Shown in pieces: positions 28,594 through 38,456 of a DNA stretch of 64,000 nt. Every line of letters begins with the position of its first letter. Position 1 is the stretch's first letter. Source of the DNA: Bifidobacterium mongoliense DSM 21395. GTDB lineage: Bacteria > Actinomycetota > Actinomycetes > Actinomycetales > Bifidobacteriaceae. The notes under the pieces are model-generated. The model saw only the letters and a list, made by a program, of their open reading frames with translations, was not told where the DNA came from and did no database searches. The DNA lies in contig NZ_JGZE01000012.1 in NCBI RefSeq assembly GCF_000741285.1, positions 43,155 through 107,154 on the forward strand. The letters run 5' to 3'. Position numbers and translations under genes: made by a program.

Positions 28594-30120
28594 ATGCATA
28601 ATCAGGTACAGCTCATCGCGTATGCGAATCGGTTTGGCGACGGCGACCTCGCCTCGTTCACGAATGTCCTGCGCACCAGGTTCGACGGTGTGTACACGGG
28701 CGTGCACATCCTACCGTTCTTCACGCCGTTCGACGGCGCCGACGCGGGCTTCGACCCCGTCGATCACACCACGGTGGATCCCCGGTTGGGATCCTGGGAC
28801 GACATCGGCGAGCTGAGCCGCACCCACGAGATCATGGTCGACACGATCGTCAACCACATGTCGTGGCAGTCCCGGCAGTTCCAGGACGTCATGGCCAACG
28901 GCGAGTCCAGCCCGTACCACGGCATGTTCCTGACCATGGCGAGCATCTTCCCTGAAGGTGCCACCGAGGAGGAGCTGGCCGGCATCTACCGCCCGCGTCC
29001 GGGCCTGCCGTTCACGCATTACCGGTGGGGCGACAAGACCCGCCTGGTATGGACCACGTTCACGCCCCAGCAGGTCGACATCGACACCGATTCCGACGAG
29101 GGCTGGCAGTATCTCACCTCCATTCTCGACACCCTGTCGCGCAGCCACGTCAAGGACATCCGGCTCGATGCCGTCGGCTATGGCGCCAAGGAGCGCCATT
29201 CCAGCTGCTTCATGACCCCGAAGACCTTCCGTCTGATCGAGCGCATCCGGCAGGCCGCCCAGGACCGTGGGTTGGAGACGCTCATCGAGGTCCATTCCCA
29301 TTACAAGAAGCAGATCAACATCGCCTCGAAGGTCGACCGGGTCTACGATTTCGCCCTGCCGCCGTTACTGCTGCACTCCTTGTTCACGGGGCACACCGCC
29401 TCACTCGCGCACTGGGTCGATGCACGCCCCAACAACGCGGTCACCGTGCTGGACACGCATGACGGCATCGGCGTCATCGATATCGGTTCCGATCAGCTCG
29501 ACCGCAGCCTCACCGGGCTCATCCCCGATGAGGAGGTCGACTCCCTGGTCAAGACCATCCACGCGAACACCCATGGCGAGTCCGAAGCGGCGACCGGCGC
29601 GGCCGCCAGCAATCTTGATCTGTACCAGGTCAATTCGACCTACTACTCCGCGCTGGGCCGCAACGACCAGCATTACCTCGCCGCGCGCGCGGTGCAGTTC
29701 TTCGTGCCGGGGATACCGCAGGTGTACTACGTGGGGGCCATGGTCGGCGCCAACGACATGGAGCTGCTGCATCGGACGAACAACGGTCGTGACATCAACC
29801 GCCACTACTATTCCACGGCGGAGATCGACGAGAACCTGCAGCGCCCCGTGGTTCAGGCACTCAATGCCCTGTGCCGTCTGCGCAACACCCTCGACGCCTT
29901 CGACGGCACGTTCTCGTACCGCGTCGACGACGCCGGTCATGATGCGCAGTCCGCGCCGATCGAGCTCTCTTGGAAGGGCGAGCACACCAGCGCGACGTTG
30001 GTCTTCGATCCGGCCCGCGGTCTCGGCGCCGATGACACCGATTCGGTCATCTCGCTGCGGTGGAGCGACGCCGATGGCGAGCATCGCACGGACGATCTGA
30101 TCGCCGACCCGATCAAGTAG
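28594..30120 (+). CDS. Sucrose phosphorylase (GH13_18)
   Basis: Converts sucrose and phosphate into glucose-1-phosphate and fructose by a double-displacement mechanism in the cytoplasm, feeding the bifid shunt. 508 residues. Nucleophile D192 in IRLDAVGYGAKE, acid/base E232 in LIEVHSHY and stabiliser D290 in LDTHDGIG fall at the same positions as in the bifidobacterial enzyme. The loop ATGAAASNLDLYQVNSTYYS is also kept. A small extra loop (HDAQSAPIEL) lies in the C-terminal beta domain. AAAGGGG precedes the ATG. Related phosphorylases acting on sucrose-6-phosphate exist, but the close match favours sucrose. Confidence 0.95.
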   Translation: MHNQVQLIAYANRFGDGDLASFTNVLRTRFDGVYTGVHILPFFTPFDGADAGFDPVDHTTVDPRLGSWDDIGELSRTHEIMVDTIVNHMSWQSRQFQDVMANGESSPYHGMFLTMASIFPEGATEEELAGIYRPRPGLPFTHYRWGDKTRLVWTTFTPQQVDIDTDSDEGWQYLTSILDTLSRSHVKDIRLDAVGYGAKERHSSCFMTPKTFRLIERIRQAAQDRGLETLIEVHSHYKKQINIASKVDRVYDFALPPLLLHSLFTGHTASLAHWVDARPNNAVTVLDTHDGIGVIDIGSDQLDRSLTGLIPDEEVDSLVKTIHANTHGESEAATGAAASNLDLYQVNSTYYSALGRNDQHYLAARAVQFFVPGIPQVYYVGAMVGANDMELLHRTNNGRDINRHYYSTAEIDENLQRPVVQALNALCRLRNTLDAFDGTFSYRVDDAGHDAQSAPIELSWKGEHTSATLVFDPARGLGADDTDSVISLRWSDADGEHRTDDLIADPIK

Positions 30121-30162
30121 GTCGCCGGAGCGCGCATAGGCAACGGCTAGGCATCGGGCGTA

Positions 30163-30196
30163 GGCCGTCACATATGACTCGATACGGGTGACGGCC
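30163..30196 (+). terminator. Stem-loop after sucrose phosphorylase
   Basis: GGCCGTCAC and GTGACGGCC form a perfect 9-bp stem with a 16-nt loop, 43 nt after the stop. No T tract. Confidence 0.45.
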
Positions 30197-30247
30197 GGAA
30201 CGCCCGACGTGATACATCGGACTCAGACCCGGACTCAGGAGGACAAT

Positions 30248-30652
30248 ATGGGGAACGAAACGACGAACCAGGCGCAGCAGCGTGTGGCCACGGATGAGGC
30301 CCCCGCGGCATTGGGTGCGTACAGCCAGGCGGTGAAGGCGAACGGGTTCGTCTTCGTCTCCGGACAGCTGGGCCTCGACCCGGCGACGGGGGAGCTGGCC
30401 GGGCCGAGCGCCGGTGAGCAGGCGCGGCAGGCATTGCGCAATATCGCCGGGATCCTGCGTGCGGCGGAATCCGACATGAGCCGCGTCGTGCGTGCGACGA
30501 TCTACCTGGCCGACATCGCTGATTTCAGCGAGGTCGACGCCGTCTACGCCGAGGTCTTCGACTCGGGCGTGCGTCCCGCGCGGGTGGCCATCGGCGGCAA
30601 CGCCATACCGAAGGGTGCGCTGGTCGAGATCGACGCCATCGCCCTGGCCTGA
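30248..30652 (+). CDS. RidA-family enamine/imine deaminase
   Basis: Hydrolyses reactive 2-aminoacrylate and similar imines released by PLP enzymes. 134 residues with the full RidA pattern: APAALGAYSQAVKANGFVFV, SGQLGLDPATGEL, the helix QARQALRNIAGIL and RPARVAIGGNAIPKGALVEI with the catalytic Arg. A 12-residue polar N-terminus precedes the fold. GGAGG six bases upstream fixes ATG 30248. It lies between two sugar-metabolism genes with no obvious functional link. Confidence 0.92.
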   Translation: MGNETTNQAQQRVATDEAPAALGAYSQAVKANGFVFVSGQLGLDPATGELAGPSAGEQARQALRNIAGILRAAESDMSRVVRATIYLADIADFSEVDAVYAEVFDSGVRPARVAIGGNAIPKGALVEIDAIALA

Positions 30653-30687
30653 ATATTTCGCTGCCCCTTTCGACCGCATTGAACGCC

Positions 30688-32271
30688 ATGAGTGCCGACC
30701 CCGCATCCTCGATGAAGCTGTGGTGCACCCGGGCCGCGCCCGACGACTCCGGGCTGCTCGACACCATGACGGAACGGTCTGTTGCCGATGCGGCGGTTCG
30801 CGATACCGCGGCCGAACACCGGTCTGCATTGCCCTGCATCCATGTGGATCCTTCCCGCCGACGGCAACGCATCGACGGATTCGGCGCTTCGATCACTGAA
30901 GCCTGCGCATGGCTGTGGTCCAACCGTGTGCGGGACCGGGAGGGCATGATACGAGCCGTGTTCGATCCGCATGACGGCATCGGACTGTCCCTGCTGCGCC
31001 AGCCGATCGGCCCATCCGACCATGTCACGGCACCGTACCGTTTTCTGCGCCGTTTACCCGACCGACGGCTGCACTCATTGGATTTCGGTGAGGAGGATCG
31101 CCGCATCCTGCCGATGGTGCTCGCGGCCGCACGGGCCGTGGCGGGAGGAGACACAGGCCGCATGGCGGCCGGAGTGGCACCGGTGTTCGAATCCGCGGAA
31201 GGTGAGCGGGGCCATGGGCCGCACCCCACCGAGTCATCTCCTGCCGAACCGCGTCTCACCGAACCGCGCCCCACGCATCAGCGTCTGCGTATCATTGCCT
31301 CGGCGTGGAGCGCCCCATGGTGGATGAAGACGAACGGCAGCGTGCTTGGCCAGTGGCGTGCATGGCCGCACGTGCAGGGTTACCTGCGGCGGTCCTGCTA
31401 TGACGCCTATGCACGCTATCTCACCGCATTCTGTGCGCACTACCGGGATTGCGGCCTTGACGTCTTCGGCCTGACGCCCGTCAACGAGCCCGATAACGCG
31501 CAGTCCATATGGCCGTCGATGGCTATGACGCCGGCGCAACAGGCCCGGTTCGTCTCCCGGTATCTCGCGCCACGGTTGCGCGAGGCCAACCTGGATGGCA
31601 TACGCGTGATGGGCTGGGACCATAACTACGCCACACCGCGCTACCCGGACGGCGGGTTCGTGAGGTCGCTGTATGCCGACGAGCGGGCTAAGGCCGCCCT
31701 GGCGGGGTCGGCGTGGCATTACTACGGCGGCGACCCGGCGACGATGACCGCCATCCACCGGTACTGGCCCGACCACGGCATCTGGGTCACGGAGGCCTCG
31801 GGCGGCGAATGGGGGCCGAGGCTGTGGAGGGACGCACTGCTGACCATGGGCCGGCGCATCGTGGCCATGCTCAACCACTGGGCGCAGGCCGTGATCCTCT
31901 GGAACGTCGTCCTCGACGAACGTGGTGGACCGGACTACTACTATCGCAACAGCGCCGAGGGGCATTCGCTCAACCGCGGTCTGCTCACCGTGCTCGACGA
32001 CGGCACCTGGCGGGCCAACGCCGACTACTATGCGCTGGGGCATTGCAGCCGGTTCGTGCCGGCCGGGTCGTTCGTGGTCGAGACCAGGGACGACGCCCGC
32101 GATGGCGTGCCGGCGCACGTCGCCTTCGTGACGCCTACGGACCGGCGGGTGCTGGTGATGATCAACGACCGCGCCGGGGCGCGCGATGTCGTCGTCGAGG
32201 AGGCGGGGCGCCGATGGGTCGTGAACCTGCCGCCATATTCGCTGTCGACCGCGGTGTGGTCGGGGGCCTGA
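30688..32271 (+). CDS. Glycoside hydrolase family 30 enzyme with internal insertion
   Basis: 527 residues. A clan-A (beta/alpha)8 barrel plus beta side-domain of the GH30 type: RQRIDGFGASITEACAW at the start, acid/base E267 in TPVNEPDNAQ, nucleophile E369 in WVTEASGGEW and the tail WVVNLPPYSLST. Family members include glucosylceramidases, endo-1,6-glucanases and endo-1,6-galactanases; no signal peptide is present, so an intracellular role on short imported glycosides is likely. About 60 residues (VAGGDTGRM to PTHQRL) are inserted before the strand that reads RIIASAWSAPWWMKT and look disordered. Start uncertain: ATG 30688 has no ribosome binding site; TTG 30679 is in frame. Confidence 0.88.
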   Translation: MSADPASSMKLWCTRAAPDDSGLLDTMTERSVADAAVRDTAAEHRSALPCIHVDPSRRRQRIDGFGASITEACAWLWSNRVRDREGMIRAVFDPHDGIGLSLLRQPIGPSDHVTAPYRFLRRLPDRRLHSLDFGEEDRRILPMVLAAARAVAGGDTGRMAAGVAPVFESAEGERGHGPHPTESSPAEPRLTEPRPTHQRLRIIASAWSAPWWMKTNGSVLGQWRAWPHVQGYLRRSCYDAYARYLTAFCAHYRDCGLDVFGLTPVNEPDNAQSIWPSMAMTPAQQARFVSRYLAPRLREANLDGIRVMGWDHNYATPRYPDGGFVRSLYADERAKAALAGSAWHYYGGDPATMTAIHRYWPDHGIWVTEASGGEWGPRLWRDALLTMGRRIVAMLNHWAQAVILWNVVLDERGGPDYYYRNSAEGHSLNRGLLTVLDDGTWRANADYYALGHCSRFVPAGSFVVETRDDARDGVPAHVAFVTPTDRRVLVMINDRAGARDVVVEEAGRRWVVNLPPYSLSTAVWSGA

Positions 32272-32360
32272 TCGGTTCGCCCAGACGTGCCTTCGGTGTG
32301 TGCGCCACACGCCGGTGTGGTCGGGGGCGTCGCCGCGCGGCGGCCTGTCACCTGCGCCGG

Positions 32361-32366
32361 TAGACT
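32361..32366 (+). promoter_or_regulatory. -10 box, probable leaderless start of argS
   Basis: TAGACT, 7 nt before ATG 32374; no Shine-Dalgarno sequence. Confidence 0.6.
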
Positions 32367-32373
32367 GTGAAGA

Positions 32374-34170
32374 ATGAGTCCTGAAGCATTAAGTGAACTG
32401 ATTGCAACCATCGCGCATCATCTCGTCGCCAGCGGCGCCGCCGGCGCGCTGACCGATGAGCTCATCCCCGGTGTGGACCGACTGGCCGTCATGCGGCCAC
32501 GCGATCGTGCCCACGGGGATTGGGCCTCCAACGTGGCCATGCAGCTGGCCAAGAAGGCCGGCATGAAGCCGCGCGATCTCGCCCAGCTCTTCGCCGATGA
32601 GCTCGAGGGGGCCCAGGGCGTCGCGGGCGTCGAGGTCGCCGGCCCCGGCTTCATCAACATCACGTTGGATTCCGCCTCGGCGGCCGCCGTGGTCGACCAA
32701 GTCCTGGCGCAGCACGGCGACTATGGCAGGAACACGCACCTGTCGGGCCGGACACTCAACCTCGAGTTTGTCTCCGCCAACCCCACCGGGCCGATCCACA
32801 TCGGCGGCGTGCGATGGGCCGCGGTCGGCGACTCCATGGCGAGGGTGCTGGAGGCCAACGGCGCGACGGTGGTGCGCGAATACTACTTCAACGACCACGG
32901 CGAGCAGATCAACCGCTTCGCCAAATCGTTGGTCGCCGCCGCGCACGGCGAAACGACCCCGGCGGACGGGTATAAGGGCGCCTACATCGACGAGATCGCC
33001 CAGCGGGTCATCGAGGAGGCGCAGGCCGACGGGCTCGACATCCTCGCGCTGCCGCGTATCGACGCCGGAGCTGACAAAGAGGGGGAGCCGCTGGGCGAGG
33101 GCGACTCCGCACAGCGCGAGGAGTTCCGCAAGCGCGCCGTGCCCATGATGTTCGCCGAGATCCAGCAGTCCATGGCCGAGTTCCGCGTCGCGTACGACGT
33201 GTGGTTCCATGAGAACAGCCTGTACGCGGACGGCGAGGTTGAGAAGGCCTTCGCCGTGTTGCGCGCCCAGGGCGACATCTACGAGAAGGACGGCGCCACC
33301 TGGTTCGCCTCCACCAAGCACGGCGACGACAAGGACCGCGTCATCATCAAATCCGACGGCGACTACGCCTACTTTGCCGCCGACATCGCCTACTACTGGA
33401 ACAAGCGGCATCGTGCCGTGAAGCCCGCCGACGTGGCGATCTACATGCTCGGCGCCGACCACCACGGCTACATCGGCCGCATGATGGCCATGTGCGCCGC
33501 GTTCGGCGACAAGCCGGGCGAGAACATGCAGATTCTCATCGGGCAGCTGGTCAACGTGATGAAGGACGGCAAGGCGGTGCGGATGTCGAAGCGCGCCGGC
33601 AACGTCGTGACCATCGACGATCTGCTCGAGGCGATCGGCGTGGACGCCGCCCGGTATTCGCTGGCCCGCACCGACTACAACACGAGCGTCGACATCGACT
33701 TGAACCTGCTCGCCTCGCACAGCAATGACAACCCGGTCTATTACGTGCAGTACGCCCACGCGCGCGCCTGCAACGTCGATCGCAACGCACAGGCCGCAGG
33801 CATCGACGCCTCGGCGGCGGATCTGGCCCTCCTGGATTCGCCGTCCGACGGCGAGGTGCTCGCCGCACTCGCGCAGTGGCCCGCCGTCGTGGCCCAGGCC
33901 GGCGACCTGCATGCCCCGCATCGCATCGCCCACTACCTCGAGGAGCTTGCGGGCGCCTACCACAAGTGGTACAACCTCGAGCGCGTCGTGCCCATGGCCC
34001 TCACCGGCCAGGAGGAGGAGCTGCCCGAGGAGCGTCGTGAGGCGTTGCGTCGGTCCAAGGCCCCGCAGGCGTCCCGCGCCGCGGCACGGCTCAAGCTCAA
34101 CGACGCCGCACGGATGACGATCGCGGCCGGTCTCGATCTGCTCGGCGTCCAAGCGCCCGAACATATGTGA
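32374..34170 (+). CDS. argS: Arginyl-tRNA synthetase
   Basis: Charges tRNA-Arg with arginine. 598 residues, a class I synthetase: N-terminal additional domain (residues 1-115), HIGH-type motif in PTGPIHIGGVRW, KMSKS-type motif in VRMSKRAGNVV and a C-terminal DALR anticodon-binding domain (HSNDNPVYYVQYAHARA onward). An acidic 12-residue stretch (DKEGEPLGEGDS) sits in the catalytic domain. It opens a run of amino-acid genes; argS-lysA-hom-thrB order is a known actinobacterial arrangement. Confidence 0.97.
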   Translation: MSPEALSELIATIAHHLVASGAAGALTDELIPGVDRLAVMRPRDRAHGDWASNVAMQLAKKAGMKPRDLAQLFADELEGAQGVAGVEVAGPGFINITLDSASAAAVVDQVLAQHGDYGRNTHLSGRTLNLEFVSANPTGPIHIGGVRWAAVGDSMARVLEANGATVVREYYFNDHGEQINRFAKSLVAAAHGETTPADGYKGAYIDEIAQRVIEEAQADGLDILALPRIDAGADKEGEPLGEGDSAQREEFRKRAVPMMFAEIQQSMAEFRVAYDVWFHENSLYADGEVEKAFAVLRAQGDIYEKDGATWFASTKHGDDKDRVIIKSDGDYAYFAADIAYYWNKRHRAVKPADVAIYMLGADHHGYIGRMMAMCAAFGDKPGENMQILIGQLVNVMKDGKAVRMSKRAGNVVTIDDLLEAIGVDAARYSLARTDYNTSVDIDLNLLASHSNDNPVYYVQYAHARACNVDRNAQAAGIDASAADLALLDSPSDGEVLAALAQWPAVVAQAGDLHAPHRIAHYLEELAGAYHKWYNLERVVPMALTGQEEELPEERREALRRSKAPQASRAAARLKLNDAARMTIAAGLDLLGVQAPEHM

Positions 34171-34292
34171 TCCCGGTTATGCCCGCTTGGCTGTGTCCTG
34201 CACGATGGCATGTGCCGATGGGCGTCGCCGACGATAGGGTGAGGTAACGGTACGCGGCCCATGATGCCGCGGGATGATGGGGGAGCGACGAT

Positions 34293-35819
34293 ATGGCAGT
34301 GACATCGATCTGGCCTGAGGCGAGTGCGGTGGATGAGCGTGGCGAGGTGACCTTCCACGGGCATACCGCGCAGTCGTTGGTGCGGGAATTCGGCTCCCCG
34401 CTGTACGTGGTCGACACCGATGAGATCCGCACCCGCGCCCGGCGATTCGTGCGGGCTGCGGCCGAGGCCTTTGCGCACACCACCACCCACGTGAGTTTCG
34501 CGGCCAAATCGTTCATCTCCAAGGAGGTCCTGCGCCTGGTCACGGGCGAGGGCATGTTCGTGGACACCTGCACCATGGGCGAGATGCGCATCGCCCTGGG
34601 AGCCGGAGTGCCCGGCCGTCGCCTGGTGCTGCATGGCAACAACAAAAGCGACGCCGAGATCGAGCTCGCGGTGCGCGAAGGCTTCGCCAAGATCGTCGTG
34701 GACTCGCCCGACGAACCCGCCAGGATCGCGGCCATCGCCCACCGACTGGGCAAGCGGGCCAAGGTCATGCTCCGCGTCACCGTGGGCATCCACGCCGGAG
34801 GCCACGAATACATCTCCACCGCCCACGAGGATCAGAAGTTCGGCGTGGGGCTGCTCTCCGCGGGCGTCGATCCGTCGGTCATCGACGTCATCGACCGGCT
34901 CATCGACCATCATGGGGGTCACGGCGGCCAGAGCGACGGTGAAGCCGACGGCAGGCCGGACGGCGATGTCGGATCAGCGCCGCGCTATCGGATGCGCTAT
35001 CCCTACGATCTGGACCGGTCGGCCGTGGACGAGGACCAGCATCGGTTGATCGCCGCCATGACCGCGGTCTCGCAGGGTCCGGCGCTCGGCGTGCTCCGGG
35101 CCATATTGGCCCTGAAGCCTGATCTGGAGCTCGTCGGCATCCATTCGCATATCGGTTCGCAGATCCATGATGCCGGAGCCTTCATCGAAGCGGCGAAACG
35201 CATGATGCTGCTGCGGCGCACCTGCTATGACGCCACCGCCTACATGCTTCCCGAGGTCGATCTGGGCGGCGGCTTCTCCGTGGCCTACACCGATGACGAG
35301 GACGCCATGGACGTCGGGCGCGAGCTCGCTCGTCTGGCCGCCGTGGTGACCGACGCCAACACCGCGCTGGGCATGCCCGAACCGAACATCTCCTTCGAAC
35401 CGGGTCGGTGGATCGTGGCGCCCGCAGGGGTCACGCTCTACACGGTAGGCACCGTCAAGCACGTCGCGTTGCCGGCCGGGACGCTGGATCGCGCCGGTCG
35501 GCCGTTGGCGCAACGCGTGTACGTGTCGGTCGACGGCGGCATGAGCGACAACATCCGCCCGGCCCTGTACGACGCCGAATACACCGCGCGTCTGGCGAAC
35601 AGGGCAGGATCCGAGACATCGATGACGGCGCGCGTGGTCGGCATGCACTGCGAATCCGGCGACATCCTCGTGCACGAATGCCCCCTGCCCGCCGACCTGC
35701 GCCGCGGGGACGTGCTCGCCATCCCGGTCACCGGCGCCTACGGTCGGACCATGGCCAGCAACTACAATCAAGCGCTCATCCCCGCCGTGGTCGGCGTCGG
35801 CGAAGCCGGAGCCATGTGA
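34293..35819 (+). CDS. lysA: Diaminopimelate decarboxylase
   Basis: Last step of lysine synthesis: decarboxylates meso-diaminopimelate using PLP. 508 residues, longer than the usual 420-450. The PLP lysine is K72 in HVSFAAKSFISK, the Gly-rich phosphate loop is VDLGGGFSVAYTD, and the C-terminal site is HCESGDIL. The extra length is an insertion at about 205-265 (DHHGGHGGQSDGEADGRPDG and following) within the barrel, polar and low complexity. GGGGGAG precedes ATG 34293. With dapE at 43 kb it covers the two ends of the diaminopimelate branch. Confidence 0.95.
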   Translation: MAVTSIWPEASAVDERGEVTFHGHTAQSLVREFGSPLYVVDTDEIRTRARRFVRAAAEAFAHTTTHVSFAAKSFISKEVLRLVTGEGMFVDTCTMGEMRIALGAGVPGRRLVLHGNNKSDAEIELAVREGFAKIVVDSPDEPARIAAIAHRLGKRAKVMLRVTVGIHAGGHEYISTAHEDQKFGVGLLSAGVDPSVIDVIDRLIDHHGGHGGQSDGEADGRPDGDVGSAPRYRMRYPYDLDRSAVDEDQHRLIAAMTAVSQGPALGVLRAILALKPDLELVGIHSHIGSQIHDAGAFIEAAKRMMLLRRTCYDATAYMLPEVDLGGGFSVAYTDDEDAMDVGRELARLAAVVTDANTALGMPEPNISFEPGRWIVAPAGVTLYTVGTVKHVALPAGTLDRAGRPLAQRVYVSVDGGMSDNIRPALYDAEYTARLANRAGSETSMTARVVGMHCESGDILVHECPLPADLRRGDVLAIPVTGAYGRTMASNYNQALIPAVVGVGEAGAM

Positions 35820-35956
35820 TGATCCGTCGCCAGACGATCGACGACCTGCTTGGCCTCGATCTCGGATAGTCCGGGGGCGCGGGCGCACGATGACGTACAG
35901 TTAGCCTAGACATGCGGGCCGCACCCTGCATCGATATGACCTCAAGGAGGGCACAC

Positions 35957-37270
35957 GTGGCATCTGACAACGAGAACCCCATACGCATCGGATTGCTGGG
36001 CATCGGGACGGTGGGTTCCGAAACCGCGCGTCTGCTGATCGAGGATTGCGAGGAGCTTTCCGCGCGCGTCGGCAGGGCCATCGAACTCGTCGGCGTGGCG
36101 TGCCGCAATCCCGACGACGTCGATTTCCCCTGGCTTGATCACGGTCTGTTGACGACCGACACCGAGGCGCTGTGCCGCCGTGCCGACATCGTCGTGGAAC
36201 TCTTCGGGGGGCTCGAACCGGCGAGGACGATGGTCACCCTGGCCATGGAATCCGGGGCGAGCGTGGTCACCGCCAACAAGGCGCTGCTGGCCACCTATGG
36301 TCCCGAACTGTACCGTACGGCCGCGGCGCACGGCGTCGACCTGTACTTCGAGGCGGCCGTGGGCGGCGCGATCCCCATCGTGCACCCGCTGCGCGAATCC
36401 CTCGCCGGCGACCGGGTCGAGTGGATGCTCGGCATCGTCAACGGCACCACGAACTACATCCTTGACCAGATGACCACCGAAGGGCTCGATTTCGACGTGG
36501 CCCTGAAGCAGGCACAGGAACAGGGCTATGCGGAAGCCGACCCCACCGGCGACATCGAGGGTGAGGACGCGGCCAACAAGGCCGCCATCATGGCGACGCT
36601 CGCCTTCCACACCAACGTCGTCCTCCGCGACGTGACCGCCGAGGGCATCACCAGCATCACCGCGGAGGACATCGAGGCGGCCACCGCCGAGCACAAGGTC
36701 ATCAAGCTGCTCGCCGTCATGGAGAACGACGAGTCCGGGGTCTCCGCACGCGTGTACCCCGCGCTGATCGACGAACGCCATCCGCTCGCCTCCGTGCACG
36801 GCAGTTTCAACGCCATCTTCATCCATGCTCGGGCCGCCGGCGACCTCATGTTCTACGGGCGCGGCGCGGGCGGCGCACCGACGGCCTCGGCAGTCGTGGG
36901 CGACGTCGTCACCGAAGCCCGGCACATCGCCCAGGGCTGCACCGGACCGAGCATCCCCATGTATCTCGACCTGCCCAAGGCGCCGCTCGATGCGGCCAAG
37001 GCCGCGTTCGCCGTGCGCTTCGTCATCCACGACAAGCCCGGTGTGCTGGCCGCCATCGCACGGGAGTTCTCCGACCACGGCATTTCGATCAACGGCGTCA
37101 ATCAGGACCTCACCCCCACCCGGCACGATCCGGGGTATTCCGGTGAGCTCCAGCAGCTGCGTCTCGTGACGCACCAATGCGACGAACAGACCCTGCGCAC
37201 CACCGTGAAGGCGGTGCAGGGACTCGATTTCGTAACCGGGACACCATCGGTGCTCCGGGTGTTGGCCTAA
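35957..37270 (+). CDS. hom: Homoserine dehydrogenase
   Basis: Reduces aspartate semialdehyde to homoserine with NAD(P)H. 437 residues: Rossmann motif GLLGIGTVGSETAR, then TANKALLA, the substrate-binding IVNGTTNYIL and EADPTGDIEGEDAANK with the catalytic lysine, and a C-terminal ACT domain (KPGVLAAIAREFSDHGISIN) expected to mediate threonine feedback. AAGGAGG lies six bases before GTG 35957; the in-frame ATG at 35912 has none. thrB follows after 40 nt, forming a hom-thrB operon. Confidence 0.96.
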   Translation: MASDNENPIRIGLLGIGTVGSETARLLIEDCEELSARVGRAIELVGVACRNPDDVDFPWLDHGLLTTDTEALCRRADIVVELFGGLEPARTMVTLAMESGASVVTANKALLATYGPELYRTAAAHGVDLYFEAAVGGAIPIVHPLRESLAGDRVEWMLGIVNGTTNYILDQMTTEGLDFDVALKQAQEQGYAEADPTGDIEGEDAANKAAIMATLAFHTNVVLRDVTAEGITSITAEDIEAATAEHKVIKLLAVMENDESGVSARVYPALIDERHPLASVHGSFNAIFIHARAAGDLMFYGRGAGGAPTASAVVGDVVTEARHIAQGCTGPSIPMYLDLPKAPLDAAKAAFAVRFVIHDKPGVLAAIAREFSDHGISINGVNQDLTPTRHDPGYSGELQQLRLVTHQCDEQTLRTTVKAVQGLDFVTGTPSVLRVLA

Positions 37271-37310
37271 GGCGGCGGGCATGGCCGCCCAGACGGACAA
37301 GGAGCAACGC

Positions 37311-38306
37311 ATGACATCGAGATACCGTCACGTGAGCGTGCAGGTGCCGGCGACCACGGCGAACCTCGGGTCCGGGTTCGACACCATGGGCCTCGCACTC
37401 AACTTTCACGACGAGCTCTCCTTCACCGCGCACGACGATCCCGCCGATCACGGCGTCGACGTGAGCATCGAGGGCGAGGGCGCCGACACCCTGCCCCGGG
37501 ACGAGACCCACCTCGTGGTCTCGTCGTTCCGCAAGGCGTGCCGGACGTTGGGGCTGGGGCGCGTGGGGCTGAGTCTGCACGCCCGTAACCGCATTCCCCA
37601 GGCCCGGGGCATGGGGTCGTCGGCCGAAGCCATCGTCGCCGGCATCACCGCGGCCATGGCCATGGTGCAGGGCGATCCGGATCGGCAGGCCATCTTCGAT
37701 ATGGCGGCGACGATCGAAGGGCACCCCGACAACGTTGCCCCTGCGGTGTTCGGCGGTCTGACGACCTCCTGGCGGCTTGACCTACCGGAAGGCCAGGGGT
37801 CGATGACCATACCCGGCTCCGAACCGCTCTCGCGCGGATTCCATGTGGCGCGCTATGCGGTGGATCCCGCCATCACCGTCTCCGTCTTCGTACCGGACTT
37901 CGAGCTCTCGACCGAGCGGGCACGGGAGGCGCTGCCCGATGCCGTACCCTACGCCGACGCCGTCTTCAACCTCTCCCGGGCCGCGCTCCTGCCCGCCGCG
38001 CTCAATCCCGGCCTGGCCGGTGCGGGCGATGACCCCAACGCGCTGCTGTTCGCCGCCACGCAGGATCGGCTCCATCAGCCCTACCGTCGCGGGTTGATGC
38101 CGGAATCGTGGAGACTTATCGAGACGTTGCGCTCCCGTGGATTCGCCGCCGCCGTGTCGGGCGCCGGGCCCTGCGTGCTGGTGCTGCATTACGGCCGGGC
38201 GCAGGACGTCATCGACCACGAGGCCCGCGAGCAGCTGGATTCGGGGCGCTGGCGCGTGCTGCACCTGCCCATCGATCACCGGGGCGTGGCCATTGACGTC
38301 GCCTGA
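37311..38306 (+). CDS. thrB: Homoserine kinase
   Basis: Phosphorylates homoserine with ATP, the step before threonine synthase. 331 residues of the GHMP kinase superfamily: VQVPATTANLGSGFDTMGLA at the N-terminus, the ATP-binding loop IPQARGMGSSAEAIVAG, and EGHPDNVAPAVFGG and AVSGAGPCVLVL motifs. AAGGAG before ATG 37311. It is co-transcribed with hom. thrC is not in the window. Confidence 0.96.
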   Translation: MTSRYRHVSVQVPATTANLGSGFDTMGLALNFHDELSFTAHDDPADHGVDVSIEGEGADTLPRDETHLVVSSFRKACRTLGLGRVGLSLHARNRIPQARGMGSSAEAIVAGITAAMAMVQGDPDRQAIFDMAATIEGHPDNVAPAVFGGLTTSWRLDLPEGQGSMTIPGSEPLSRGFHVARYAVDPAITVSVFVPDFELSTERAREALPDAVPYADAVFNLSRAALLPAALNPGLAGAGDDPNALLFAATQDRLHQPYRRGLMPESWRLIETLRSRGFAAAVSGAGPCVLVLHYGRAQDVIDHEAREQLDSGRWRVLHLPIDHRGVAIDVA

Positions 38307-38456
38307 CGTCGGTCCGGACGGTTCACGGGGCGCAGCCATGCGGTACATATCCGTGTGCTGCATATTCCCGTGATACCTATCCAAGTAGAACACCAGTAGT
38401 ACGCATCCGTCTGGGTGCGCAACAAGCGTCGTCATCGACGCGGACGGGAAGCATGC

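Noticed and set aside
32389..34164. 591-residue open frame opposite argS
   Set aside because: Shadow of argS on the other strand; no motif, no ribosome binding site.
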